Of a stretch of DNA of 64,000 bases, positions 44,223-53,026 are shown in pieces (within the stretch, counting starts at the first letter, position 1; the number at the start of each line of letters is the position of its first letter). The notes under the pieces are model-generated. The model was given only the letters and a program-made list of their open reading frames with translations. It made no database searches and had not been told where the DNA came from. Where the stretch lies: positions 1 through 64,000 of the forward strand of contig NZ_RAZG01000013.1 of NCBI RefSeq assembly GCF_003612565.1, written 5' to 3'. Both the position numbers and the translations under genes were made by a program. Source of the DNA: Roseburia sp. 1XD42-69. GTDB taxonomy: Bacteria > Bacillota > Clostridia > Lachnospirales > Lachnospiraceae.

Positions 44223-46004
44223 TTATCTTCCAAACTGACAGTCGTTGTTACCGGAATCTGTCGTCCACATCTCCAACATGTTGATGGGGTCATTGTAATC
44301 TGCAATCCATCCCTCACGGCAGAAGTCAAAGTTTCCTGCTTTTCTCTCCTCTAAGAATACATTCCACTCCTGCTGCTCAATGGTAAGCTCGATACCGATT
44401 GCCGCAAAATCCTGCTGGATTGCCTCTGCAATCTTTACGTTACCCTCGGAATCGTTGGTGAGGTAAGTAAGGGCAAGCGGAGTCTCTGCTGAAAGCATTC
44501 CTCCCTCGTCAAATACATATCCGCAGGACTCTAACAGGGAAATTGCCTCCTCCACGTTGGGAGCAGACGCATCAAAATATCCTACATTTGCCTCATCTGG
44601 GAAGGTGTAATCACCGTCATTTGCACGGAATTCTCCGCCATTGCCGTCCGCCATTCCTGCGGGAACAAATGTATTAGCAACTTCCTGGCCTGTCTGACCA
44701 ATATTTTCTGCAATATAAGGTCTGTCAATCAAAAGGCTCATAGCTTTACGCATATCGGAAGCCTGCTGTTCTGTCAATCCCTCAAAGAGAGAGCTGTTTA
44801 CATTAAATGCACAGTAGTATGTTCCAAGCTGGGGAGATACCTGGAATTCAGGGTCATTTGCTGCAATCAGGTTTGCAATCTCATCATTTGGAATGGTATC
44901 AATAAACTGCAAATCTCCTGACTGGTATGCCGCATAAATTGCAGTATCATCAGCACTTAACATAAAATGAAGTTCATCTACGGTTACATTCTCTGCGTCA
45001 TAGAAATTAGGGTTCTTCACATATACCATAGACTCGTCATGCTTCCATTCTTTTAATGTGTAAGCACCGTTGCTGATAAAGCCTGCCTCGGATGCCCATG
45101 CTCCCGGATTTGTGCCGTCTGCATCTGCAGCTTCCACTGCTGCCTGGTTTACGGGCATAAATACCGGGAAACTAGCCAGGTCTTCAAAATATGCACAGGG
45201 TGCAATTAAAGTACAGGTTAAAGTATTATCGTCTGTAGCGGATACTACAATCTCATCTCCCTCTTTTGCAAACACGTCAAAAAGGTAGCCGTAATCTGCC
45301 GCCGTATCCGGATTTGCCGCACGCTTCCAGGAATACTCAAAATCTTTGGCTGTAAGAGGAGAGCCGTCAGACCATTTCAAGTCAGATTTTAAATGGAAAG
45401 TATAGGTCAAACCGTCCTCGGAAAGGTCATAACCCTCTGCCAGGGCCGGAACCGGTGTCCCGTCCTCACCATAAGTATAAAGGCCGACAAAGCTGTTTGC
45501 CGCAAGGCAGGCCCCGTCCACGGAACTGTTTAACGCCGGGTCAAGCTTTGCAGGCTCGCTTGCCAGACAAAGGCTTAAAGGCCCTTCCACGCCTGACATA
45601 TACATAAAGTATTTGTAGCCGAAAAGGTTGGTGCGCATACCGTCCATGCCGCTTTTCATCATCCATGGGTCATTGTAGTAGTAAAGTGGTACTACTGCAT
45701 TGGTAGCCATAAGCATATCCTCTGCCTGATGCATCAGTTTCTCACGCTCTACCGTATCTGTGCTTGCCTTAATGTTTGCAATCAGCTCATCATAAGGTTT
45801 CCAGTTCGGTGCAGAACTTCCGGAAGCATCCCCTGCGTCTTCGTCTCCTGCATCTGCAGCCTCTGTTCCATCTGCTGCCACGCTGCTGTCTGCTGCATTG
45901 TCACCAGAATCTGCCTGTGAGTCGCCGTTGCCGGAACCGCCGCAGCCTGCAAGCAAACCTGCCGACATACAGCCAACCAACATCATTGCTGTCAATTTTT
46001 TCAT
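44223..46004 (-). CDS. oppA: Oligopeptide-binding lipoprotein OppA, apparently circularly permuted
   Basis: 593-aa SBP_bac_5 lipoprotein. The lipobox is AGLLAGCGG, followed by an acidic Ala/Asp-rich linker to residue 65. The domain order is unusual. Residues about 66-139 (PNWKPYDELIANIKAS, MHQAEDMLMATNAVVPLYYY, NLFGYKYFMYMSG) are what normally ends an OppA. Only then comes the normal beginning (LSLCLASEPAKLDPALNSSV, residue 143 on). The protein ends at ADYNDPINMLEMWTTDSGNN-DCQFGR, where other OppA proteins continue into the missing segment. All parts of the fold seem present, but rotated. It is the last gene of oppBCDFA and is preceded by AAAGGAGG. Confidence 0.88.
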   Translation of the reverse strand: MKKLTAMMLVGCMSAGLLAGCGGSGNGDSQADSGDNAADSSVAADGTEAADAGDEDAGDASGSSAPNWKPYDELIANIKASTDTVEREKLMHQAEDMLMATNAVVPLYYYNDPWMMKSGMDGMRTNLFGYKYFMYMSGVEGPLSLCLASEPAKLDPALNSSVDGACLAANSFVGLYTYGEDGTPVPALAEGYDLSEDGLTYTFHLKSDLKWSDGSPLTAKDFEYSWKRAANPDTAADYGYLFDVFAKEGDEIVVSATDDNTLTCTLIAPCAYFEDLASFPVFMPVNQAAVEAADADGTNPGAWASEAGFISNGAYTLKEWKHDESMVYVKNPNFYDAENVTVDELHFMLSADDTAIYAAYQSGDLQFIDTIPNDEIANLIAANDPEFQVSPQLGTYYCAFNVNSSLFEGLTEQQASDMRKAMSLLIDRPYIAENIGQTGQEVANTFVPAGMADGNGGEFRANDGDYTFPDEANVGYFDASAPNVEEAISLLESCGYVFDEGGMLSAETPLALTYLTNDSEGNVKIAEAIQQDFAAIGIELTIEQQEWNVFLEERKAGNFDFCREGWIADYNDPINMLEMWTTDSGNNDCQFGR

Positions 46005-46048
46005 ATGATTACCTCCTTTTTGCGGCCGTAAATGATACAGCCGTCCTA

Positions 46049-46064
46049 TGCGCCCTTTGGCGCA
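46049..46064 (-). other. Hairpin upstream of oppA
   Basis: TGCGCC-CTTT-GGCGCA, a 6-bp GC stem with a tetraloop in the 109-base oppF-oppA gap. No U-run follows. It may set differential expression of oppA, which is usually made in excess of the other opp genes. Confidence 0.45.
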
Positions 46065-46113
46065 ATGATTTATAGATATTTATAAAAACAGAATCCACGA
46101 TTCTGATTTTACC

Positions 46114-47082
46114 TTATTTATTCCAACATGCCACCATATGGCCGTCCCCTCTGTCCGTAAGGGAGGGACACTCTGCGGCACACTTTTCCGTGGCATAGGG
46201 ACAGCGGGTGCGGAATGCACATCCGCTGGGAAGGTTCATGGGGCTTGGCACATCCCCGCTTAAAATAATACGCTGCCGCTCCTTTGCAGTTTTCGGGTCA
46301 GGAATAGGCACTGCGCTAAGAAGAGATACGGTGTAGGGATGTTTGGGGGAATGGTACACCTCGTCTGCATCCCCGATTTCCACAATCCTCCCCAGATACA
46401 TCACCGCAATCCTGTCGGAAATATGCTTTACAATCAAAAGGTCATGGGCGATAAAAAGATATGCCATTCCCAGTTTTTTCTGCAAATCCTCAAACATATT
46501 AATTACCTGGGCCTGAATGGACACATCCAATGCGCTGACAGGTTCGTCGCAGACAATAAACTTGGGATTTACGGCCAAAGCCCTTGCAATGCCGATACGC
46601 TGTCTCTGGCCCCCGGAAAACTCATGGGCATAACGGGTGGCATGTTCCGCATTTAACCCCACCGTCTCCATAAGGCCAAGGATTTTTTCACGCCTCTCCC
46701 CTTTGGAACTGTAGAGTTTGTGCACATCCAAGGGTTCCCCGATAATATCCTCCACAATCATACGGGGATTTAAGGAAGAATAGGGGTCCTGGAATACCAT
46801 CTGCATTTTCTTCCGGTATTCGTTAATATTATTTTCCGTTACCTCTTCCCCTTCAAACAGAATCTGCCCCCCGGTAGGTTTATAGAGATGAAGCAATGTA
46901 CGTCCCACCGTTGTCTTTCCGCAGCCGGATTCCCCCACAAGGCCCAGGGTCTCCCCCGGTTTTATCTGAAAAGAGACACCGTCTACGGCCTTTAACATGG
47001 TTTTTTCAAAAAAGCCGGTGCGAACCGGAAAATGTTCTTTCAAATCTTTTACTTCAACTAGATATCCGTTATCATTACTCAT
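46114..47082 (-). CDS. oppF: Oligopeptide ABC transporter ATPase OppF
   Basis: 322-aa ABC ATPase. Walker A is LVGESGCGKTTVGR, signature FSGGQRQRIGIARAL, and Walker B FIVCDEPVSALD. The C-terminal oligopeptide/dipeptide domain has a cysteine set (SGCAFRTRCPYATEKCAAECP) that binds [4Fe-4S] in some homologs. I use the ATG at 47082, nine bases after GAAGGGGG, overlapping oppD by eight bases. Confidence 0.9.
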   Translation of the reverse strand: MSNDNGYLVEVKDLKEHFPVRTGFFEKTMLKAVDGVSFQIKPGETLGLVGESGCGKTTVGRTLLHLYKPTGGQILFEGEEVTENNINEYRKKMQMVFQDPYSSLNPRMIVEDIIGEPLDVHKLYSSKGERREKILGLMETVGLNAEHATRYAHEFSGGQRQRIGIARALAVNPKFIVCDEPVSALDVSIQAQVINMFEDLQKKLGMAYLFIAHDLLIVKHISDRIAVMYLGRIVEIGDADEVYHSPKHPYTVSLLSAVPIPDPKTAKERQRIILSGDVPSPMNLPSGCAFRTRCPYATEKCAAECPSLTDRGDGHMVACWNK

Positions 47083-48079
47083 TGCCCGCACCCCCTTCGT
47101 TCTCTTCGTACTGTTTTTTCACATTCATCCAGCAGGATGCATAATGTCCGTCAGGCATCTGCATCTCCGGCGGCTTTTCCTCCAGGCAGATTTTCATAGC
47201 CGCATCACAGCGGCTGCAGAATGCACAGCCCTTCGGCATATTTAAAAGGTTGATGGGCGTTCCCGCAATGGGAACGAGACGGTCGTTGGTATCTTCCTGG
47301 GGAATGGAGCGCAGAAGCCCTTTGGTATACTCATGCCCCGGACGGTAAAAAATATCCTCCGCCGTTCCCCTCTCGCAGACCCTTCCGCCATACATAACGA
47401 TAATTTCGTCGCACATATCCGCAATAACCCCAAGGTCGTGGGTCACCATGATAATGGCCATTCCCAGTTTTTTCTGAAGTTCTTTCATAAGTTCCAGAAT
47501 CTGGGCCTGGATAGTTACGTCCAAAGCCGTGGTTGGCTCGTCTGCAATGAGGATATCCGGCTCACAGGCAAGAGCCATGGCAATCATCACACGCTGGCGC
47601 ATACCTCCGGAAAGCTCAAAGGGATACTGCTTTAAACGCCTGGCGGGCTCGTTTACCCCTACAAGCTCCAGCATTTCTTTGGCCCTCTCCCTGGCCTGCT
47701 CCTTGTTCCTGTCTGTGTGGAGCATAATCCCTTCCATAAGCTGGTTGCCCACAGTGTATACGGGATTTAAGCTGGTCATGGGGTCCTGGAAGATAATACT
47801 GCACTTCTTACCTCTGAAATCTTTTAACTGTCTTTTGTCATAGTTTAATATATTTTCTCCCCGGTATAAAATCTCGCCGCTTACCACTTTTCCCGTGTCA
47901 GCTAAAATCTGCATAATGGAGTAGGCCGTCACGCTTTTTCCCGATCCCGACTCTCCCACAATTCCTAAAATTTTTCCCGGAGACAAGTTAAAAGAAACTC
48001 CGTTTACCGCCTTTACTTCACCGGAATCCGTGAAAAAAGACGTACACAAATCTTTGACTTCTAATATATTCTCACTCAT
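47075..48079 (-). CDS. oppD: Oligopeptide ABC transporter ATPase OppD
   Basis: 334-aa ABC ATPase. Walker A is IVGESGSGKSVTAY, signature LSGGMRQRVMIAMAL, and Walker B ILIADEPTTALD. The C-terminal motif LNMPKGCAFCSRCDAAMKIC is the oligo_HPY cysteine cluster. ATG follows TAGGAGGC. Pairs with OppF in the ATPase heterodimer. Confidence 0.91.
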   Translation of the reverse strand: MSENILEVKDLCTSFFTDSGEVKAVNGVSFNLSPGKILGIVGESGSGKSVTAYSIMQILADTGKVVSGEILYRGENILNYDKRQLKDFRGKKCSIIFQDPMTSLNPVYTVGNQLMEGIMLHTDRNKEQARERAKEMLELVGVNEPARRLKQYPFELSGGMRQRVMIAMALACEPDILIADEPTTALDVTIQAQILELMKELQKKLGMAIIMVTHDLGVIADMCDEIIVMYGGRVCERGTAEDIFYRPGHEYTKGLLRSIPQEDTNDRLVPIAGTPINLLNMPKGCAFCSRCDAAMKICLEEKPPEMQMPDGHYASCWMNVKKQYEENEGGAGNE

Positions 48080-48089
48080 GGCCTGCCTC

Positions 48090-49163
48090 CTAATCTTTCA
48101 GTTTCGGGTCAAAGGCATCCCGAAGGCCGTCCCCCAAAAGGTTGAAAGCCAAAACGATAAGACAAATCATAACCGCCGGGAACACCAGCTTATAAGGATA
48201 ACTCTGCAGGCCGTCCCTGGCGGAGTTGGCAAGACTTCCCAGTGAAGGCATGGGCGCCTGCACCCCCAGGCCCACAAAGCTTAAGAAACTTTCCGTAAAA
48301 ATCGCGGAAGGTATCTGCAATGCAGTGGAGATAATAATCACACTGATACAGTTGGGCAGGATATGCCTTTTTATAATCCTTCCGGATTTTGCACCGATAG
48401 ACTGGGCGGCTAAGACATACTCATTTTCTTTGATGGATAAAATCTGCCCCCGCACCAGCCTTGCCATACCAACCCAGTACAAAAGGCCAAACACAATAAA
48501 CAGGGAAACCATATTGCTCCCCAGCTTTGCCATCAGGCTTCCCGGCTGGAACGTAATCACCTGGCTTAAAACCACGGAGAGAAGGATTACCATCAGAAGA
48601 TCCGGCAGGGAATAAATAATATCCACAACCCGCATCATGAACATATCTACCCGGCCTCCGGCGTAACCTGAAATACTGCCGTATAGCACCCCGATAATCA
48701 GCACCAGCACACTGGCAAACAATCCTACAAAGAGAGACACCCTTGTACCGTAAATGACACGCATAAAATAGTCCCGGCACATTTCATCCGTCCCTAAAAT
48801 GTGGGGGAATACTTCCCCTCCTTCGTCTATATACTTCTGCTCTAACTTAGAGTAGGTAAAGGGAGCAAGGTTTTTTGCGGATTTGTCCCTGACGCCGTCC
48901 ACGGTAATAATGCCGGAATAAGTATAGGGCACTACCCTGGGAGCAATGATAATAAGGAGCAGTATAAGCACCAGCACAACAATGCTTCCCATGGCCAGAG
49001 GATTTTTCCTAAGCCTCCTCATTCCGTCCTTTAAAAAGGTTGTGGACTCACTCATAACATCCTGCTGCCTTTTTTCCTCTTCCGTTGCAAGTTCAAACTT
49101 TGCCAGGTCAATCTGCGCACTGAAAGGACTGCGCTTTGGCATTTTATTCTCTTCTACTGACAT
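48090..49163 (-). CDS. oppC: Oligopeptide ABC transporter permease OppC
   Basis: 357-aa BPD_transp_1 permease with an N-terminal cytoplasmic stretch and six helices. The first helix is about residues 55-75 (AMGSIVVLVLILLLIIIAP), and the EAA loop is VLAAQSIGAKSGRIIKRHIL. Ends LGDGLRDAFDPKLKD, typical of OppC/DppC. ATG follows TAGGAGGAAG. Confidence 0.91.
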   Translation of the reverse strand: MSVEENKMPKRSPFSAQIDLAKFELATEEEKRQQDVMSESTTFLKDGMRRLRKNPLAMGSIVVLVLILLLIIIAPRVVPYTYSGIITVDGVRDKSAKNLAPFTYSKLEQKYIDEGGEVFPHILGTDEMCRDYFMRVIYGTRVSLFVGLFASVLVLIIGVLYGSISGYAGGRVDMFMMRVVDIIYSLPDLLMVILLSVVLSQVITFQPGSLMAKLGSNMVSLFIVFGLLYWVGMARLVRGQILSIKENEYVLAAQSIGAKSGRIIKRHILPNCISVIIISTALQIPSAIFTESFLSFVGLGVQAPMPSLGSLANSARDGLQSYPYKLVFPAVMICLIVLAFNLLGDGLRDAFDPKLKD

Positions 49164-49174
49164 ACGCCTTCCTC

Positions 49175-50086
49175 CTACTCAAATGTAATTCTTGGGTCTA
49201 CCACTTTATAAATAATATCCGTAAGCAGATTGAACACAATCATCAAAACAGCCAGAAACATGGTAGTGGCCATAATGATGGGGTAATCCCTGTTTGTGAT
49301 GCCGGATACAAATTTTGACCCAAGGCCGCCGATAGTAAAAATATTTTCCACAACCAGGCTTCCTGTGATAATAAATGCAATCATTGGCCCCACATACGTG
49401 AGCACCGGAATCAGTGCATTCCTTAAAGCATGTTTAAAAATCACCTTCTTAGGGGATACGCCTTTTGCCTTTGCCGTGCGGACGTAATCCTGCCCTAAGG
49501 CATCTAACATACTTGTCTTTGTCAGACGTGTGATATATGCCATGGGATATACGGAAAGGGAAATAACCGGAAGGACATAATTATTGCTCTCCGCAGACCA
49601 CACCGGAATCCAGCCAAGCTTAATACAAAATACCAAAAGCAGCAGTGTGGCAAGCACAAAGCTGGGCGTCGCCGTGGCTAAAGTAGAAAAAAATATAATT
49701 ACACGGTCCGGCCACTTGTTTCTCATTAAAGCTGCAATGCTTCCCAGCACAATCCCGCAGATAATAGCCACAACGGCTGCCATGCCGCCTAATTTTGCGG
49801 AAATCTTAAAAGATGTCCAGAGGATATCTGCAATGTCCCTTCCTGTCTTTAAAGATACTCCAAAGTCTCCCCGAAATACGTTCCTCATATACAGCACAAA
49901 TTGGGTTCCCACGGGTTTATCCAAGTTATACCGCTTCTCAAGCACTTTCTGAACCTCCGGGCTCGGCGCTTTCTCTGCATTAAATGGCCCTCCCGGGATG
50001 GCATTCATTGCAAAGAACGTAATCGCACAGACAATAAATATGGTGACCACTGCCAGAATCAATCTCTTTACTACATATCTTGCCAT
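49175..50086 (-). CDS. oppB: Oligopeptide ABC transporter permease OppB
   Basis: 303-aa BPD_transp_1 permease, first gene of the opp operon. It begins MARYVVKRLILAVVTIFIVC and carries the EAA loop YVRTAKAKGVSPKKVIFKHA. It ends DIIYKVVDPRITFE, as OppB/DppB do. The start at 50086 follows AAAGGAG; the longer open frame (to 50170) runs into the leader hairpins and is not real coding sequence. Confidence 0.91.
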   Translation of the reverse strand: MARYVVKRLILAVVTIFIVCAITFFAMNAIPGGPFNAEKAPSPEVQKVLEKRYNLDKPVGTQFVLYMRNVFRGDFGVSLKTGRDIADILWTSFKISAKLGGMAAVVAIICGIVLGSIAALMRNKWPDRVIIFFSTLATATPSFVLATLLLLVFCIKLGWIPVWSAESNNYVLPVISLSVYPMAYITRLTKTSMLDALGQDYVRTAKAKGVSPKKVIFKHALRNALIPVLTYVGPMIAFIITGSLVVENIFTIGGLGSKFVSGITNRDYPIIMATTMFLAVLMIVFNLLTDIIYKVVDPRITFE

Positions 50087-50136
50087 ATTCTCAACTCCTT
50101 TGTTCTTTCTTTTCTCCGCTGCAATCGCCGCGGCTT

Positions 50137-50231
50137 TTATTTTTGTTTGTAAACAAAAATAAAAGTGCAATGGGGTTTAGTGCCACATTGCACTCCGATT
50201 CTTCGCTTTACCTCACTAAACTGTTGCGAAA
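50137..50231 (-). promoter_or_regulatory. Structured leader of the opp operon, candidate attenuator
   Basis: Reading on the minus strand: hairpin 1 (GCGAA/TTCGC stem, 50230-50226 with 50206-50202) has GTTTAGTG in its 19-nt loop. Hairpin 2 (AGTGCAATG/CATTGCACT, 9 bp, 50194-50186 with 50172-50164) has CACTAAAC in its 13-nt loop. The two loops are perfectly complementary over 8 nt. Hairpin 2 is followed by TTTATTTTTGTTT, like an intrinsic terminator, which itself starts a 12-bp A/T inverted repeat (50164-50137). No known riboswitch family was recognised. Confidence 0.55.
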
Positions 50232-50240
50232 CCTAATAAT

Positions 50241-50270
50241 TTTATACACCAAAAGTACCTGTTTTGTCAA
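50241..50270 (-). promoter_or_regulatory. Promoter of the opp operon
   Basis: On the minus strand a consensus TTGACA (50270-50265), an 18-bp spacer and TATAAA (50246-50241). Transcription should start near 50233, placing about 150 bases of leader before oppB. Confidence 0.8.
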
Positions 50271-50397
50271 CTTTTGTATTGATTCATTTTCATGGATATT
50301 TATTCATATTCTGTATACTTTTCCTATATTTTTATACTTCTTATTGATTTTTTATTTATAATATTATATAAATATAGTGGGAAAGGAGAATTTTTTT

Positions 50398-50682
50398 ATG
50401 ATATTACAACAAGATTTACTGTCTTTACAATTTTATAAAAAAGAGAAATTTACCGGGAGCTGCCGGGGAATGCGGTATCTCATCCGAAAATCTACGGAAA
50501 ATGACAGCGACATTTTTGAAGTATTTACTTGGCCGGGACCTTATAACTTTGCATCCACAGATGAGGGCAAAAAGGCAAGAAAAACCTTTCCCTTCCAACA
50601 GGAATCCCTGGCAGATATTGCCGGATACTTAAATGAAATTTATGAATCCGGCAAAGATGCCTGGCCCACAGGTATTTTTTAA
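50398..50682 (+). CDS. Small hypothetical protein
   Basis: 94-aa protein starting MILQQDLLSLQFYKKEKFTG. The ATG at 50398 has AAAGGAG nine bases before it; an in-frame GTG at 50377 precedes the ribosome site. No membrane segment, signal or catalytic motif. Contains FEVFTWPGPYNFASTDEGKK. It looks like a conserved small cytoplasmic Lachnospiraceae protein, but I do not recognise a family. It converges on the broken EAL gene with two bases between stops. Confidence 0.65.
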   Translation: MILQQDLLSLQFYKKEKFTGSCRGMRYLIRKSTENDSDIFEVFTWPGPYNFASTDEGKKARKTFPFQQESLADIAGYLNEIYESGKDAWPTGIF

Positions 50683-50684
50683 AA

Positions 50685-52087
50685 TTATGACTGCTGTTTA
50701 TCTTCTTCTAAAAGCTTCTCAAAATCATTGCGGCAGACTGGACGGGAGTAGTAATACCCCTGAAGCAGGGTTACATCCATCTCCCCTACAATATCCGCAA
50801 CTTTGCCGTTTTCCACGCCCTCCACAATAGAATCATAGCCAAGGCGCCTGCACATCCTCAAAAGATTGTCGATAATTACATAATCGATATCATGCCCCGG
50901 CTCCGAAAGTTCCCTGACAAAAGAGTGCTCCACTTTAATATAATCCACATGAAGGCATTTTAACATCTCAAGGGAAGCGTAGGCTGTGCCGAAATCGTCT
51001 AAGGCCACTTTAAATCCCCTGCCCCTTAACCTGTCAAACATAGAGGCCAGTTCCTGGGGCTTATCCACCTGACAGCTTTCCGTCAGTTCAATAATCATGT
51101 AGGAAGGGTTCACTCCGTACTTTTCCACATAGGAAATCAGCCTGTTCTCAAAATCTTCATCCATAAACTGCTGGTAGGAAACGTTAAAGCTTACCTGCAG
51201 TTCCCCGTAAGTATCCCGCCAGGCCACCTGCTGCTTAATGGCCTGTTCCATAACCCAAAATCCCACTTCCCTGATTCCGCCGTAATCCTCCAAAACCTTG
51301 ATAAACTCCATGGGATAAGAATCTTTTATCTTCTCCCCCTTCCAGCGGAGCAGGCATTCACATCCCGCAATAAGATTTGTCCCCGGATTTACAAAGGGCT
51401 GGAAGAAAAGTTCAAACCCACGGAAATCTTTTTTTATGCTCTGGTTTAAGTCCTCCCTTAAGGCTAAACCCCTTTCATGTTTTCTGGCAATTTCAACAGA
51501 GAAAAATACCAAATCTCCCCTGCGGTTTGTCTTGGCATATTCCAAAGAGTGTTCCAGCTTTGTGATAAGCCCCTCCCTGGAATCTGCATTCTTTGGAAAC
51601 AGCAGTGCCCCGGCAGATGCAGAAATACTTAGATTCCCCTGCCCTGGGAGAATTTGCAGTGATGGAGTTCATAGGTGGTTAAAAGCCCTGTAAGGGAATC
51701 ATACTTATTCTGTCCGTCCAGCCTTGTCATAAGCCCTGCAAATATAATGGGATTTCCCGCATCATCCCAGATAACGCTTCCCTTGCACTCTACCCACACA
51801 TACTCTCCCATACGGTTTCTTGCCCTGTACTGGCACTCGTGCCGGGGCTTTGTCCCTGAGAACACTCCTGAGATATCCTCGTTATATAACGCCCTGTCGT
51901 CCGGGTGGATATGCTGTTCCCAGATAGTGGCGGCATCCTCCAGATATTCCCCTGACAAACCGAAATATTCCACGGAAGCCTTAGACCACCGGGAAATATT
52001 TGTCTTCATATCGCACACATAAATGAAGACATTATCCGATGCCGAAGCGAAAGCTTCAAACAGTTCGTTGTTGAAAATATCGCTCAT
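50685..52087 (-). pseudogene. Broken PAS-GGDEF-EAL cyclic-di-GMP protein
   Basis: Two adjacent frames form one disrupted gene. Frame 1 (52087-51629) has a PAS domain and the GGDEF opening YDSLTGLLTTYEL, then shifts and stops. Frame 2 is open from before 51629 and carries the GGDEF end (LSISASAGALLFPKNADSRE, LEHSLEYAKTNRRGD) and a full EAL domain down to 50685. The GGDEF core, about 100 residues including the active-site loop, is missing. In the EAL part ECLLRW, NVSYQQF, IELTES, LDDFGTAYAS, IKVEHSF, VEGVE and LLQGYYYSRP keep the metal and catalytic residues, so a TTG-initiated EAL phosphodiesterase (51545-50685) might still be made. Confidence 0.75.
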
Positions 52088-52183
52088 TTCATCACCATAC
52101 CTTTTTGCCTGTACTTACTATTGCCTATATGGATAATTGTAATACATAATCATGGGGATTTCTATAGGATTTTCGTGAGGGAA

Positions 52184-52402
52184 TTACTGAAAAAGATCTT
52201 CATAACTTTGTTCCAATTCATCAAATTCCTCTTCTGCGCTGCTATATTCACCTGAAACATACTGTTTCTCTGCTGCCTCAATATCTCTCATAAAGTCTTC
52301 TGGTGACATAGATTTTAAAAATCTGCCAACATCTTCATCGGACATTTCGAGTTCATGATATTGGGAAAATTTATTTGAGGTTGTGTTATGAAGAATACTC
52401 AT
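52184..52402 (-). CDS. Small acidic protein downstream of tRNA-Leu
   Basis: 72-aa frame beginning MSILHNTTSNKFSQYHELEM, Glu/Asp-rich and helical at the C-terminus. The frame is open further upstream only because it reads through tRNA-Leu, which is not coding. The ATG at 52402 lacks a good ribosome site, so expression is uncertain. It may be a remnant of a longer gene or an antitoxin-like fragment. Confidence 0.35.
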   Translation of the reverse strand: MSILHNTTSNKFSQYHELEMSDEDVGRFLKSMSPEDFMRDIEAAEKQYVSGEYSSAEEEFDELEQSYEDLFQ

Positions 52403-52434
52403 TGCTAAAAAGCCGGAGTTAAGAACTTTTTTGA

Positions 52435-52516
52435 TGCGGATGAGGGGACTTGAACCCCTACGCCTTGCGGCACAAGAACCTAAATCTTGCATGTCTGCCA
52501 ATTCCATCACATCCGC
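52435..52516 (-). tRNA. tRNA-Leu (anticodon TAG)
   Basis: 82-nt class II tRNA on the minus strand. The acceptor stem GCGGATG/CATCCGC is perfect. The D-arm TGGAATTGGCAGA is typical of leucine tRNAs. The anticodon stem CAAGA/TCTTG closes the loop TTTAGGT, anticodon TAG. A variable arm (TGCCGCAAGGCG) and the T-arm GGGGTTCAAGTCCCC follow. CCA is not encoded (discriminator A then TCA). Confidence 0.95.
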
Positions 52517-52615
52517 TTAAGCTCTTACCATATTATATTTTTTTTCCTGATCTGTCAAGCAAAAAAGACGATTTTATGTTACCGGAAAGAATCAAACCCA
52601 AACTGATTTTCCCTC

Positions 52616-52644
52616 TTTACATCCCCCGCCAAATATGATATGAT
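52616..52644 (+). promoter_or_regulatory. Promoter of the T-box-leuA unit
   Basis: TTTACA (52616-52621), a 17-bp spacer and TATGAT (52639-52644). Transcription should begin near 52651, at the 5' end of the T-box leader. Confidence 0.75.
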
Positions 52645-52650
52645 GTGGCT

Positions 52651-52950
52651 TACAAAGGCGAAGAAAAGGAATAGTATCTGTCTTATCTGACATCAGAGAG
52701 CTGCCGGGTGCTGCGAGACAGCGGAGGATACACAGAGAACTCACCTTGGAGCCGCTGCTTGAAATCATAAAGGCCATTTTAAAAACGGCTTACTTTCGAG
52801 AGTAGATGCAGACGGAAATCCCACCGTTATCAGGGGAAAGGTATAAGGAATCTGTTCCCGTACCGGATGAGTGCATGATTTAACATGAATTAGAGTGGTA
52901 CCGCGTAAAATGTCTTACGTCTCTAAAATTGAGGCGCAGGGCTTTTTTTT
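52651..52950 (+). promoter_or_regulatory. Leucine T-box riboswitch
   Basis: The T-box sequence AGAGTGGTACCGCG is at 52892-52905. Upstream is a long stem I, with a likely specifier codon CTC (Leu) at 52740-52742 in GAGAACTCACC. Downstream, CGTCTC/GAGGCG (52918-52936) with the T-run at 52942-52950 forms the terminator. Uncharged tRNA-Leu is expected to stabilise the antiterminator and turn on leuA. The specifier fits the downstream gene. Confidence 0.9.
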
Positions 52951-53026
52951 GTGACAGGACAGCTTCATATGAATATGCCGGGCCCAAACACCCCCGGCAA
53001 AGGTAAACAGAAAGTGAGGATATGAT

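Noticed and set aside
50087-50170. Upstream extension of OppB
   Set aside because: Reads through the leader hairpins and the ribosome site; OppB starts at the family-typical MARYVVKRL.
52403-52510. N-terminal extension of the small acidic protein
   Set aside because: This part is tRNA-Leu sequence read as protein.
52184-52516. Mobile element integrated at tRNA-Leu
   Set aside because: No integrase and no direct repeat of the tRNA 3' end was noticed nearby; the small acidic frame alone does not support it.
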